DNA of 64,000 nt from Arthrobacter sp. AQ5-06 (lineage in GTDB: Bacteria > Actinomycetota > Actinomycetes > Actinomycetales > Micrococcaceae). Position 1 is the stretch's first letter, and each line of letters opens with the position of its first letter. The DNA lies in assembly GCF_003287955.1 (NCBI RefSeq), contig NZ_QMKP01000004.1, forward strand, positions 62,001 to 126,000. The letters are read 5' to 3'. This document shows positions 8,620 to 18,454 of the stretch, in pieces. Made by a program: the position numbers and the translations under genes. The notes under the pieces are model-generated. The model saw nothing but the letters and a program-made list of their open reading frames with translations. It had not been told where the DNA came from and did no database searches.

Positions 8620-9327
8620 TCAGACGGCGCAGCCCTCCGGGCCGCAGGCCTCGCCGTCGTTGCCGTCCGCGGCGTTGACCAGTACCAGAGGGTGGGTCTC
8701 CTGCCAGGCCTGGTTGAGCGCCGCAGTGAACGTTTCGGCAGGCTGGGCGCCGGAGAGGCCGAACTTGCGGTCAATCACGAAGAATGGGACCCCAGTGATG
8801 CCCAGGGCGCGGGCCTCCTCGAAATCGAAGCGGACGTCGTCGGCGTATTTGTCCGTGCTGAAGAGCTCGGCCACTTCGTCAGCATTGACGCCCAGGTCCA
8901 GGCCAAGTTCCGTGAGGTACTCCTGGCTGCCGATATCCTTGCCGTGCTCGAAGTGGTCGCTCAGCAGGCGCTCTTTCGCGGCATCCTGCTGTCCGTGCTG
9001 GGCGGCGAGATGTATCAGGCGGTGCGCGGTGAAGCTGTTTGCCACCACCACCTGGTCGAAGCGGTAATCCAGGCCTTCGCCCTTGGCCTGTTCGGTGACG
9101 TGGTCAAACATCTGGGAGACCTGCGCCGGGGCCATGCCCTTGCGGGTGCTCAAGTACTCGAGTTCGGTGCCGTCGTAGTGCTCCGGGAGGGTGGGATCCA
9201 GCTGATAGCTGCGCCACGTCACGTCCACGGCGTCGCGGTGCGGGAACCCGGCCAACGCGGCCTCGAACCGGCGCTTGCCGATGTAGCACCAGGGACACGC
9301 GACGTCTGACCAGATCTCAATCTTCAT
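8620..9327 (-). CDS. FrnE-like DsbA family oxidoreductase
   Basis: 235-residue cytosolic thioredoxin-fold protein of the DsbA/FrnE group. The redox motif CPWC is at residues 11-14, right after the first strand (MKIEIWSDVA). The helical insertion follows, and the cis-proline loop GVPFF is near residue 183. FrnE-type proteins act as disulfide isomerase/oxidoreductases under oxidative stress (Deinococcus) or in polyketide tailoring. The frame is open to 9741, but the fold begins at ATG 9327 with AGAGG upstream. The C-terminus carries two further cysteines (EACGPEGC). Divergent from the glycosyltransferase gene. Confidence 0.9.
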   Translation of the reverse strand: MKIEIWSDVACPWCYIGKRRFEAALAGFPHRDAVDVTWRSYQLDPTLPEHYDGTELEYLSTRKGMAPAQVSQMFDHVTEQAKGEGLDYRFDQVVVANSFTAHRLIHLAAQHGQQDAAKERLLSDHFEHGKDIGSQEYLTELGLDLGVNADEVAELFSTDKYADDVRFDFEEARALGITGVPFFVIDRKFGLSGAQPAETFTAALNQAWQETHPLVLVNAADGNDGEACGPEGCAV

Positions 9328-9514
9328 GCTTGCCACAACCTCTGCAGTCTTAGAGCCATTCCCCGCGGGAAGTGTCGGATTTATCACACGGGGGCTTGAA
9401 ATGGGCCCTCGCGCGGGGCGATAGTCGGAACAACGGGTTAAGCAGATGCCTTTCTGAACACACGCAATCGCCAGGTCTGGGGACGTGGCATATTGATCCC
9501 TCCCGGAGGCAAGC

Positions 9515-10633
9515 ATGCGGATAGGACTTGTAGTAGCACCATGGATACCGATTCCCCCAGTCGGGTATGGGGGCATCGAGAGGGTTGTTGACTCCCTGGC
9601 CCGGGGATTCATCGCCGCGGGGCACGAGGTGTTGCTGGCCGCAGCGTCGGACAGCATGTGTCCGGTGCCCCTCGTGCCGGGGATGAGGCCCGCCGAGCCA
9701 GCCGAACTCGGGTTTACGCTCTCGGAACTCAGCCATGTCATCAGGGCCTATGAAGGCCTGGGCGGTGTGGATATCATCCATGACCACACCCTGGCCGGGC
9801 CGCTGGTTGCCCGGCGGGGGTCCCCCGCCCCCGTGGTGACCACCATTCACGGCCCCCTCATCCCTGCGTCGGCAGATTTGTACCGCGCGATGGCTGCAGA
9901 CACGGCCATCATCGGAATCTCACGTGACCAGACCTCCCACGTGCCCGATGTTCCGGTCACGCGGGTGATCCACCATGGAATGGATGTTGCTGCCGTGCCG
10001 ATCGGTTCGGGAAAAGGCGGGTATGTCTGCTTTGTCGGCAGGATGTGCCCGGACAAGGGCGTGCTCGAAGCCATCCACATCGCGCGCAGGGCAGGCATTC
10101 CGCTGCGCATCGCGGCGAAGATGCGCGAGGCGGATGAGATCGAGTATTTTCGCTCGGTGATTGAGCCGCTGCTGGGCTCCAACGAGGCTTTCCTTGGCGA
10201 GTTGGGGGACGCTGACAAGTATCGGCTCATGGGCGAAGCGATGGCGTTCCTGAATCCCATCCAATGGTCCGAGCCGTTTGGGCTGGTAATGATTGAATCC
10301 CTCTCAACGGGCACCCCGGTAGTGGGAACCCCGATCGGATCCGCGCCTGAAATTGTGGACCACGGCAGGACCGGATACCTGGGGCCGACGGATCAGCTGC
10401 ACACTTTCCTTCCCCTTGCCGCAGCGCTGGACAGGGCACAATGCAGGGACCGGGCAGCCAAGCTGTTCAGCACGGAAAGGATGGTTGGCAACCATTTGGA
10501 CCTTTACGCAAAGCTCGTGGAAAAGAGTCAGGCGGCAGGGGTTCCGGATGATTCCTACGTGGATCAGAATCAACTACGGGGAGCAGTTATCCGGGCGCCG
10601 GAACCGGGCCCGATTTCTGTCCGACGGCCCTAA
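9515..10633 (+). CDS. GT4-type glycosyltransferase
   Basis: 372-residue GT-B fold glycosyltransferase of family 4. The N-terminal glycine loop is VGYGGIERVV. The nucleotide-sugar signature EPFGLVMIESLSTGTPVV lies near residues 252-270, with the E-x7-E spacing of the family. A strong GGAGG (9505-9509) fixes the ATG. It is followed after 15 bp by a glycogen-debranching-like hydrolase. This pair recurs in many bacteria and suggests synthesis and trimming of a storage or stress-related glucan or glucosylated solute. Donor and acceptor are unknown. Confidence 0.88.
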   Translation: MRIGLVVAPWIPIPPVGYGGIERVVDSLARGFIAAGHEVLLAAASDSMCPVPLVPGMRPAEPAELGFTLSELSHVIRAYEGLGGVDIIHDHTLAGPLVARRGSPAPVVTTIHGPLIPASADLYRAMAADTAIIGISRDQTSHVPDVPVTRVIHHGMDVAAVPIGSGKGGYVCFVGRMCPDKGVLEAIHIARRAGIPLRIAAKMREADEIEYFRSVIEPLLGSNEAFLGELGDADKYRLMGEAMAFLNPIQWSEPFGLVMIESLSTGTPVVGTPIGSAPEIVDHGRTGYLGPTDQLHTFLPLAAALDRAQCRDRAAKLFSTERMVGNHLDLYAKLVEKSQAAGVPDDSYVDQNQLRGAVIRAPEPGPISVRRP

Positions 10634-10648
10634 GGAAGGAGCGCATCC

Positions 10649-12796
10649 ATGACTGCTTGGAATGCCGACACAGAGGCGGACGTCGGCGGCGCCGGCGCTG
10701 TAACCCTGGTGGAGGGGTCTTCCTTCTGCATCTCCTCCCACAGCGGCGACATAAGTCCCGACGGTGGAACCAACGGGGCCTTCTACCGCGATACCCGGGT
10801 TGTGTCCCGGTGGATCCTGCGCATCAACGGCGCCCTCCGCGAACCTCTGGTGGCGCAGCGGCCGGATGCGTTCGAGGCCGCTTTCGTGGGCCGCGCCAAA
10901 TGGCCGGACGGCCGGTTCGACAGCCCGCTCGTTGTCCGTCAGCAACGCCACATCGGACCGGGTCTGCAGGATGACATCACTCTCAAAAACTATTCTTCGG
11001 AGGCCGTCGACTGCGAGATCGAACTCCTGGTGGACGCAGACCAGGCCGACCTTTTCGATGTCAAGGGCGGCCGCCCGATCAATGAGGACAGCCTGACCCG
11101 GACTATCAAGGGCGCAGAACTCCTGGTCGAGACCGTCCGGAACGGGCAGCGGCGTGGCTCGGCGGTCCGGGCGGCGGGCGCCGAAGTCACCGTTGACGGG
11201 CTGCGGTTCCACGCGCATATCCCGGCAAGAGGCAAGTGGTCCACCAGCGTCATCGTGGTGCCTTTGATCAACGGAGCGGCCCCCGATGAACCGTTCAAGG
11301 AAGGAGGCTTGCCCCGTCACCGGACGGGCGTGCAGCGGCACTTGGCATGGGAGGAGAATGTACCGCGCATCTCTGTAGGCGACCGCAATATTGAAACAAC
11401 GCTGCAGCGCAGCCAGTCCGATCTGGGGTCGTTGCGGATTTTCGATGCCGAGCATCCTGACCGTGCGGCCGTTGCGGCCGGCGCACCCTGGTTCATGGCC
11501 CTATTCGGCCGCGATTCGCTCCTGTCCTCCTATATGTCACTACTGGTTGACTCGACGCTGGCGGTGGGAACCCTCCAGACCCTGGCAGGTCTCCAGGGCG
11601 AAAAAGTGGACAGCGACTCCGAGGAGGAGCCGGGCCGCATCCCGCACGAGGTGCGGCTGGGTGTGACGGCGGGCCTGTCCCTGGGCGGAACCGCGTATTA
11701 CGGCACCGCAGATGCAACACCCCTGTTTGTCAGTGTCCTCGGTGAGCTCAGCCGGTGGGGACTGTCGGATGAGGTTATCGATTCTCTTCTGCCACACGCA
11801 GACCGCGCCCTTGAATGGATTGAAAAGTACGGGGACCGCGATGGCGACGGTTTTGTGGAGTATCTTCGTCCAAACGCACATGGACTGGTGAATCAGGGCT
11901 GGAAGGACTCTTGGGACGGAATCAACTTCGCCGACGGTCGGATAGCTGAGCCTCCCATCGCCCTTTGCGAAGTCCAAGGCTACGTCTACGCAGCCTACGT
12001 CGCCCGCTCACTGCTGGCGCGTTCGGCCGGGGACACTGAAACGGAGCAGCGCTGGGCTAAGCGCGCCACCTCTCTGAAGGAAGCCTTCAACGAGAAGTTC
12101 TGGCTGCCGGACGAGGGATACTTCGCCATCGCGCTGGACAAGGACAAGAATCCCGTTGACGCGTGCACGTCAAACATGGGTCACTGCCTCTGGGTGGGAA
12201 TTGTCGACGTGGACAAAGCGCCGTCGGTGGTGGAGCGGCTGATGTCACCGAAAATGTTCACCGGCTGGGGGATCCGCACGCTGGCAACGGATATGGCGGC
12301 CTACAACCCGGTCAGCTACCACAACGGCTCAGTGTGGCCGCATGACAGCGCGCTCGTTGCCACGGGCATCATGCGCTACGGCTTTGTGGCTGAGGCCAAG
12401 CAGATTGCCGCCGGGATCTTCGCGGCCGCCGAACATTTTGGCGGGCAACTGCCGGAGCTGTTCTGTGGCTTCGACCGGTCCGAGTTTCCCGTGCCCGTGC
12501 CGTACCCGACGGCGTGCTCACCGCAGGCCTGGGCTGCTGCGACCCCCATCCAGCTGGCTCGGATCCTGCTGCGTTTTGATCCGGATTTCACCCGCAAAGT
12601 GGTCCACTTGGCACCGATTCTCCCAGAGGAATTCGGCGACTTCAGGGCCGACAATGTACTGCTGGGGCGTTCCCGGCTCACCATCAGCGCCCACGGCACG
12701 GACGGCAGCATCGCGGGCCTGCCGCCTGAACTCAAACTGCTGCATGAACCCCGTCCGCCGCTGGATGAACGGCTCCGCGGACAGGCGGGCAGTTAG
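10649..12796 (+). CDS. Glycogen-debranching-type amylo-alpha-1,6-glucosidase
   Basis: 715-residue protein with an N-terminal glycogen-debranching N domain (about 15-230, GAFYRDTRVVSRW) and an (alpha/alpha)6-barrel catalytic part. Catalytic-region signatures are QGWKDSWDGINFADG near residue 418 and YHNGSVWPHDSAL near 557, as in amylo-1,6-glucosidases. It may remove alpha-1,6 or other alpha-glucosyl branches from the product of the upstream glycosyltransferase. RBS AAGGAAGG follows that gene's stop. It ends in a 4-bp overlap (TTAG) with the convergent GNAT gene. Cytosolic, no signal peptide. Confidence 0.85.
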   Translation: MTAWNADTEADVGGAGAVTLVEGSSFCISSHSGDISPDGGTNGAFYRDTRVVSRWILRINGALREPLVAQRPDAFEAAFVGRAKWPDGRFDSPLVVRQQRHIGPGLQDDITLKNYSSEAVDCEIELLVDADQADLFDVKGGRPINEDSLTRTIKGAELLVETVRNGQRRGSAVRAAGAEVTVDGLRFHAHIPARGKWSTSVIVVPLINGAAPDEPFKEGGLPRHRTGVQRHLAWEENVPRISVGDRNIETTLQRSQSDLGSLRIFDAEHPDRAAVAAGAPWFMALFGRDSLLSSYMSLLVDSTLAVGTLQTLAGLQGEKVDSDSEEEPGRIPHEVRLGVTAGLSLGGTAYYGTADATPLFVSVLGELSRWGLSDEVIDSLLPHADRALEWIEKYGDRDGDGFVEYLRPNAHGLVNQGWKDSWDGINFADGRIAEPPIALCEVQGYVYAAYVARSLLARSAGDTETEQRWAKRATSLKEAFNEKFWLPDEGYFAIALDKDKNPVDACTSNMGHCLWVGIVDVDKAPSVVERLMSPKMFTGWGIRTLATDMAAYNPVSYHNGSVWPHDSALVATGIMRYGFVAEAKQIAAGIFAAAEHFGGQLPELFCGFDRSEFPVPVPYPTACSPQAWAAATPIQLARILLRFDPDFTRKVVHLAPILPEEFGDFRADNVLLGRSRLTISAHGTDGSIAGLPPELKLLHEPRPPLDERLRGQAGS

Positions 12797-13323
12797 CCTA
12801 CGGAACGTTCCATCACGAAGTCGTGTTCCACAGTGGTGCCCAGCCGGAAGGACTTGCTGCCTACCTTGCGGAAGCCGGATTTCTCGTAGAAACGGATGGC
12901 CCGGGCATTCTGGCTGTTGACGCCCAGCCAGACCCCGGCCGCACCCGCTTCTGCCGCAACCTGCAGGCTGGCGTGCATCAGCTCCGCGGCCGCGCCCAGG
13001 CCGTGACGTTCGGGGTGGACGTAGCATTTGCTGAGCTCGATGGAGGGCAGGACTTTCAGCGCCGACGCCACATCCGGGTCCTCTGCGGGCCGGTTGACGA
13101 GGAAGCTATAGCCGCGGAGAGCGCCGTCGGCATCGATCACCAGAATGGTGACATCAGGATCCGCCAGGTACTCCCGGAAATGCCGTTCGCTGAGCGTGTT
13201 GACCAGGTGCGTGGCGATGTCCTCCGGTGACGACGACGGCGGGCACGCCATCGGAAAGGTGACGGCCGCAAGGCCGGCGAGCAATCCGGCGTCGTCCGTT
13301 GTTGCCTTTCGGATGTGGGTCAT
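12793..13323 (-). CDS. GNAT family N-acetyltransferase
   Basis: 176-residue acetyltransferase. The acetyl-CoA loop is HPERHGLGAAAELM near residue 103, followed by the NSQNARAIRFYEKSGFRKVG motif (about 138-157). The substrate cannot be deduced. Relatives include protein- or small-molecule N-acetylases. Convergent with the debranching enzyme, with stop codons overlapping by 4 bp. A family-A palindrome lies 27 bp upstream of its start. Confidence 0.88.
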   Translation of the reverse strand: MTHIRKATTDDAGLLAGLAAVTFPMACPPSSSPEDIATHLVNTLSERHFREYLADPDVTILVIDADGALRGYSFLVNRPAEDPDVASALKVLPSIELSKCYVHPERHGLGAAAELMHASLQVAAEAGAAGVWLGVNSQNARAIRFYEKSGFRKVGSKSFRLGTTVEHDFVMERSVG

Positions 13324-13349
13324 GCAGGGATTCTACGTGCGTTTCCTCC

Positions 13350-13412
13350 GAGTTTTTGTCCAGATAACGTCCCCAAAAGGCACTTTTGCTCGCGTTATCT
13401 GGACAAAAACTC
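13350..13412. repeat. 63-bp palindromic element, family A copy 2
   Basis: Perfect 20-bp arms, GAGTTTTTGTCCAGATAACG (13350-13369) and its complement (13393-13412). The 23-base centre has an inner CAAAAG-gca-CTTTTG stem. It abuts the stop codon of the sugar isomerase gene (13413). Same arms, same overall length and same gene arrangement as copy 1 at 8546. Confidence 0.9.
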
Positions 13413-14414
<1,002 letters not shown>

Positions 14415-14415
14415 G

Positions 14416-15621
14416 TCAGGCTCCTTCAGGAGTTGCGGTCAGGGCTGTCGACGGGACGGCCGGGGTGCCGGTCAGTTGGATGGTGGAACTTTTCGCGGCG
14501 GCGGATTCTTCCACCGCGTTGAGGATGCGCTGGACGGTCAGGCCATCCTCGAACGACGGCGACGGCTGGGTTCCGGCGTCGATCGCCAGCAGGAAGTCGC
14601 GGACCTCGTGCGTGAAGGTGTGCTCCCAGCCGATGATGTGGCCCTGCGGCCACCACGCTTCAAAATACGGGTGCCCGGGCTCGGTGACCAGGATCCGTCG
14701 GAAGCCCTGCTCGCGGGCCGGAGCCGTGGCGTCCAGGAAACCCAGTTCGTTCAGGTTCTCCAGATCGAAGAGGAGGGCGCCTTTTTCGCCGTAGATCTCC
14801 AGCTTTAGCGAGTTCTTCCGGCCGGTGGCCACCCGGGAGACCTCCACTGAGGCGATCGCTCCGGAGGCGAAGGACAGCGTTGCCCACGCGGCGTCGTCGA
14901 CCGTTACTTCCTCCAGCCCGGCCGCTCCGGGACGGTGCGTGGTGAACGTGTGCGTCCGGCCGGACACATCCGTGACCTGGTCCCCGAGCAGGAACAGCAC
15001 CTGGTCGATCGCGTGGGAGGCGATGTCCCCCAGCGCCCCGGAACCCGCGGTCTCCTTTTTGAGCCGCCACGTCATGGGTGCGGTCTCATCGGCGAGCCAG
15101 TCCTGAAGGTAGGCGGCACGAACGTGCCGGACGGCTCCCAGTCTGCCCTCGGCAATCAGTTCCTTCGCGAGGGCCAGCGCCGGGACCCGCCGGTAGTTGA
15201 ACCCAACCATTGACTGGACTCCCGATGTCCGGGCAGCCTGCGCCGCTGCCGTCATGGCCTCGGCCTCGGCCAGGGTGTTGGCCAGCGGTTTCTCCAACAG
15301 CACGTGCTTGCCCGCCTCGAGGGCGGCGATCGCGATCTCGGCGTGCAGCCAGCCCGGGGCGCAGATGTCCACGATGTCGATGTCATCGCGTTCGACGACC
15401 GTTCGCCAGTCAGTGGCCGTCTCGGCCCAGCCGTACTTCCCGGCGGCTTCGGCAACCCCGGCGGCGTCCCGGCCCACCAAGACCTTCTGCTCAAACGCCG
15501 GGACCGCGAAGTAGCTGGCAACGTTCCGCCACGCGTTCGAGTGGGCTTTGCCCATAAACGCGTAGCCGATCATCGCCACGCCGAGTGGGCGCGGATTGTT
15601 GGCTGGTTCCTGTGAGGTCAT
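14416..15621 (-). CDS. Gfo/Idh/MocA family NAD(P)-dependent sugar dehydrogenase (1)
   Basis: 401-residue oxidoreductase. Rossmann start GVAMIGYAFMGKAHSNAW, catalytic EKPLA (Lys about residue 105) and GDIASHAIDQVLFLLGD carrying the second catalytic His/Asp region. The frame is open to 16104, but that extension overlaps another dehydrogenase on the same strand. ATG at 15621 has AGGAAA upstream and sits 10 bp after the previous stop. Likely oxidises a sugar or glycoside at a ring carbon (compare YcjS, ThuB, IolG). The substrate is set by the operon, not by visible residues. Confidence 0.88.
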   Translation of the reverse strand: MTSQEPANNPRPLGVAMIGYAFMGKAHSNAWRNVASYFAVPAFEQKVLVGRDAAGVAEAAGKYGWAETATDWRTVVERDDIDIVDICAPGWLHAEIAIAALEAGKHVLLEKPLANTLAEAEAMTAAAQAARTSGVQSMVGFNYRRVPALALAKELIAEGRLGAVRHVRAAYLQDWLADETAPMTWRLKKETAGSGALGDIASHAIDQVLFLLGDQVTDVSGRTHTFTTHRPGAAGLEEVTVDDAAWATLSFASGAIASVEVSRVATGRKNSLKLEIYGEKGALLFDLENLNELGFLDATAPAREQGFRRILVTEPGHPYFEAWWPQGHIIGWEHTFTHEVRDFLLAIDAGTQPSPSFEDGLTVQRILNAVEESAAAKSSTIQLTGTPAVPSTALTATPEGA

Positions 15622-15631
15622 GGTGGGTTTC

Positions 15632-16753
15632 CTAGAGGGTAGCGGCTTCCGGCGCCCAGTCCTCGGGGAGGGCCGGGGATGCCGGAGCAGAACTTTCGAC
15701 GTCCACGAATGTTCCGGATTCCATGGATTCGGTGATTGAGACCATGGAATCCAGGACGTGGTAGGCCAGGTTTCCGGTGGCGCGGTGCGGCACTCCGGCG
15801 CGGATGGAACGGGCCATGTCCAGGACGCCCATACCGCGGCCGTTGGCGGGTCCCGTGGCCGGGACCGTGGTCCAGTCCTCGTCCCCGGCACGCCACAGCC
15901 GGATGTCACCGTCGAAATAGTTGGGGTCCGGCAGGGAGAGGGTGGCCTCGGTGCCGGTGATCTCCACGAAACCCATGTGCACGCGCGGGGATTCGAAGGA
16001 GAAGACGCTGTGCGACGATGCGCCGCTTTCGAACTGCGCCATGGCGGATACATGGGTGGGCACCTCCACCGTGAACTCCTCGCCAGCCTTAGGCCCTGAC
16101 CCAATCACACGGAAGTTCTTGGCCTTGGAGCCGACGGCGGCCACCTTGCGGATGGAGCCGAACGCCTGGATCAGGGTGGTGAGGTAGTACGGACCCATGT
16201 CGAAGAGCGGGCCCGCGCCGTGCTGGAAAAGGAAGGCCGGATTCGGGTGCCAAGCTTCCGGACCCGGAGTCTGGAACGTGGTCATGGCCGTCAACGGGGT
16301 GCCAATGTCGCCGCGTTCGATGAGCCTCAAAGCGGTCTGCAGCCCCGCGCCCAGGAAGGTGTCCGGGGCGCAGCCCAGCCGGATTCCGGCGGCGTCGGCG
16401 GTTTTGAGCAGGCCGAGCCCGGATTCGCGGTCCAGGGAAAAGGGCTTCTCGGTCCAGACATGCTTGCCGGCGTTGACGGCTGCAGTGGCCACTTCCACGT
16501 GCGCCGCAGGGATGGTCAGGTTCACGATGATCTCGACGTCGGGATGGTTCAGCGCCGCATCCACGCCGCCCCACTCCGCGATGCCGTATTCCTTGGCGCG
16601 GGCTTCGGCGGCCTCCTCAAAGAGGTCGGCGATCACGAGGACTTTCAGGTCCGGGAAGACGGTGAGGTTATCCAGGTACTGCTTGCTGATGTTGCCCGCG
16701 CCGATGACGGCGATGCCGACTGGGCCCCGGCCGGTCGCTGCTGCGGTGCTCAT
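15632..16753 (-). CDS. Gfo/Idh/MocA family NAD(P)-dependent sugar dehydrogenase (2)
   Basis: 373-residue member with Rossmann motif IAVIGAGNISKQY, catalytic TEKPFSLD (Lys about residue 98) and substrate-domain motif GPLFDMGPYYLTTLIQAFG. The ATG overlaps the stop of the upstream isomerase gene (ATGA, 16750-16753). Two different dehydrogenases in one operon suggest sequential or reverse oxidoreduction (oxidise, cleave or epimerise, reduce), as proposed for keto-glycoside pathways. This is inference from context. Confidence 0.88.
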   Translation of the reverse strand: MSTAAATGRGPVGIAVIGAGNISKQYLDNLTVFPDLKVLVIADLFEEAAEARAKEYGIAEWGGVDAALNHPDVEIIVNLTIPAAHVEVATAAVNAGKHVWTEKPFSLDRESGLGLLKTADAAGIRLGCAPDTFLGAGLQTALRLIERGDIGTPLTAMTTFQTPGPEAWHPNPAFLFQHGAGPLFDMGPYYLTTLIQAFGSIRKVAAVGSKAKNFRVIGSGPKAGEEFTVEVPTHVSAMAQFESGASSHSVFSFESPRVHMGFVEITGTEATLSLPDPNYFDGDIRLWRAGDEDWTTVPATGPANGRGMGVLDMARSIRAGVPHRATGNLAYHVLDSMVSITESMESGTFVDVESSAPASPALPEDWAPEAATL

Positions 16754-17508
16754 GCGTTGGCTCCGGCCGTGCCTGTGCCCTGTGCGGCATTGAGGTACGC
16801 GAGGCTCTCGGCGATGCCTTCGAAGATGTCTCCGGCGTAATCATCAAATTCCACTACGCCCACCTCGAGGGACCTGGCGGCGGCGATGACATCCAGCACG
16901 GCGACCTTGCCTTGGCCGGCCGGCTGCTGCGCCTTGGTGTCGGTATTCAGCGGTCCGTCCTTGATGTGGATGAACTTGACCCGGTCGCCGAGCCGATCCA
17001 GCACCGCCACGGGATCCTGGCCGCCCACGGCAACCCAGTAGGTATCCACTTCGAGGACAACGTCAGGGTCCAATAGATCGGCGAAATACTCCAGGGCCGT
17101 GCCGCCCTCGACGGTGGACTCCAGCTCCCACTGGTGATTGTGGTAGCCCACGCGGATGCCGTATTCGGCGCCCTTCCTGGCTGCGGCGTTGAGGCTGGCC
17201 GCGGTGGCCTGGATGTCTCCGGCGGACTGCCAGCGCTCGGCCGGGATGAACGGCTCGATGACCGTGGCAATCCCCAGGTCCTTGGCCGCGGCGAAAATTT
17301 CGTCCTGGTCCTCGCTGAGCAACGGTGCGTGGCCCGACGGTGCCGTCAGGCCGTTTTCCTTCAACGCCGCGCCGAGCTCCTTGGCCGTGGCTACGAAGTT
17401 ATAAGGCTCAACCTGGGTGAAGCCGATCTCCGCAACCTTGCGGATGGTGCCGGGAAGATCCACCTGAATGGCGTTACGCAGGGTGTAAAGCTGGATCGAG
17501 TAGGACAT
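16750..17508 (-). CDS. TIM-barrel sugar isomerase/epimerase (IolI/YcjR-like)
   Basis: 252-residue TIM-barrel isomerase. Metal-binding acids and histidines expected of the family appear in VIEPF, GYHNHQWE, LEVDTYW, FIHIKDG and VVEFDDY. The last five segments follow the classical E-H-D-H-E ligand order. Shorter than the 333-residue paralogue in the same operon. ATG at 17508 is preceded by AAAGGAAA. A few upstream in-frame codons are rejected for lack of conservation. Coupled to the downstream dehydrogenase by a 4-bp overlap. Confidence 0.87.
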   Translation of the reverse strand: MSYSIQLYTLRNAIQVDLPGTIRKVAEIGFTQVEPYNFVATAKELGAALKENGLTAPSGHAPLLSEDQDEIFAAAKDLGIATVIEPFIPAERWQSAGDIQATAASLNAAARKGAEYGIRVGYHNHQWELESTVEGGTALEYFADLLDPDVVLEVDTYWVAVGGQDPVAVLDRLGDRVKFIHIKDGPLNTDTKAQQPAGQGKVAVLDVIAAARSLEVGVVEFDDYAGDIFEGIAESLAYLNAAQGTGTAGANA

Positions 17509-17560
17509 CGTGTTTCCTTTACGGGAGTTGATGGTTCTGGAAGACAAGTTGGTTCTGAGG

Positions 17561-18454
17561 CTAGCGGCCGGCGAGGGATCCGCCTATGCCGCCCACGCTG
17601 AAATACTTGTTCAGCGCAGCGAAGACGATGACCGGCGGGAGCATCATGATCACGGCAAGGGCCATGACTGAGGTCCAGTCCGTTTGGTTTTGCTGGAAGA
17701 AGGACTGCACGCCCATGGGCAGCGTGAAGATCTCGGAGGATCGCAGGAAAACGATGGCTACGAGGTAGTCGTTCCAGGCCAGGAGGAACGCGAAGATCGC
17801 CGTCGAGAGGATGCCCGGCAGGGAGTTCCGCAGTACCACTTTGGTGAAGCTGCCAAAGACGGAGCAGCCATCGATCCACGAGGCCTCTTCGAGGCTCATG
17901 GGAATGGAGTCGAAGTAGGCGGCCATCATCCACGTGGCAACGGTCATCGTGGAGCCGACGTAGATGATGGTCAGGCCCATGAGGTTATCGACCAGTCCCA
18001 TGCCGGCGAACAGGATGAAGAGGGGCACCACCGAAGTGATGATGGGCAGGGACTGCATGACAAACAGCAGCAGCGAGTAGCCGGAGACGGCCTTGCTCCG
18101 GCCGCGGGAGAGGACATAGCCGGCGGGTGCAGCGACTGCCACGGACACAAAAACGGTAGCCAGGGTGGTGATGAGGCTGTTCTGCAGCCAGGTGGAGGCG
18201 AGGGTCCCGGAGAACACCTTGCCGAAGTTCTCGAACGTGAGGCCCGTGGTGGTGCTCGTGGTGCCGGGCGTGAGAGCGAGCACCACCGTGACCATGATGG
18301 GGACGAGAACGATCGCGGTTATAACCAGGATCGCCAGGAACCGCCACCATTGGCCGCGGTGCCCGGCTTCGGAAAGAATGCGCCGGGACTTGCCGTCGTT
18401 GGCGACTCCGAGCGCGGGGCCGGATTCAGGATGGGCGTGGACTACGGTGCTCAT
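17561..18454 (-). CDS. Carbohydrate ABC transporter permease (MalG type)
   Basis: 297-residue inner-membrane permease with six predicted helices. The EAA loop that docks the ATPase reads EEASWIDGCSVFGSFTKVVL (about residues 195-214). It pairs with the MalF-type subunit upstream; the two genes share one base (TAATG). No ATP-binding gene is in the operon, so a shared MsiK-like ATPase encoded elsewhere is expected, as is common in actinobacteria. Confidence 0.92.
   Translation of the reverse strand: MSTVVHAHPESGPALGVANDGKSRRILSEAGHRGQWWRFLAILVITAIVLVPIMVTVVLALTPGTTSTTTGLTFENFGKVFSGTLASTWLQNSLITTLATVFVSVAVAAPAGYVLSRGRSKAVSGYSLLLFVMQSLPIITSVVPLFILFAGMGLVDNLMGLTIIYVGSTMTVATWMMAAYFDSIPMSLEEASWIDGCSVFGSFTKVVLRNSLPGILSTAIFAFLLAWNDYLVAIVFLRSSEIFTLPMGVQSFFQQNQTDWTSVMALAVIMMLPPVIVFAALNKYFSVGGIGGSLAGR

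Noticed and set aside
7849..9309. 486-codon plus-strand open frame opposite the TetR and DsbA-like genes
   Set aside because: It is antisense to two clear genes, crosses the palindrome, and the translation is low-complexity with no family signature. High GC makes long antisense frames common.
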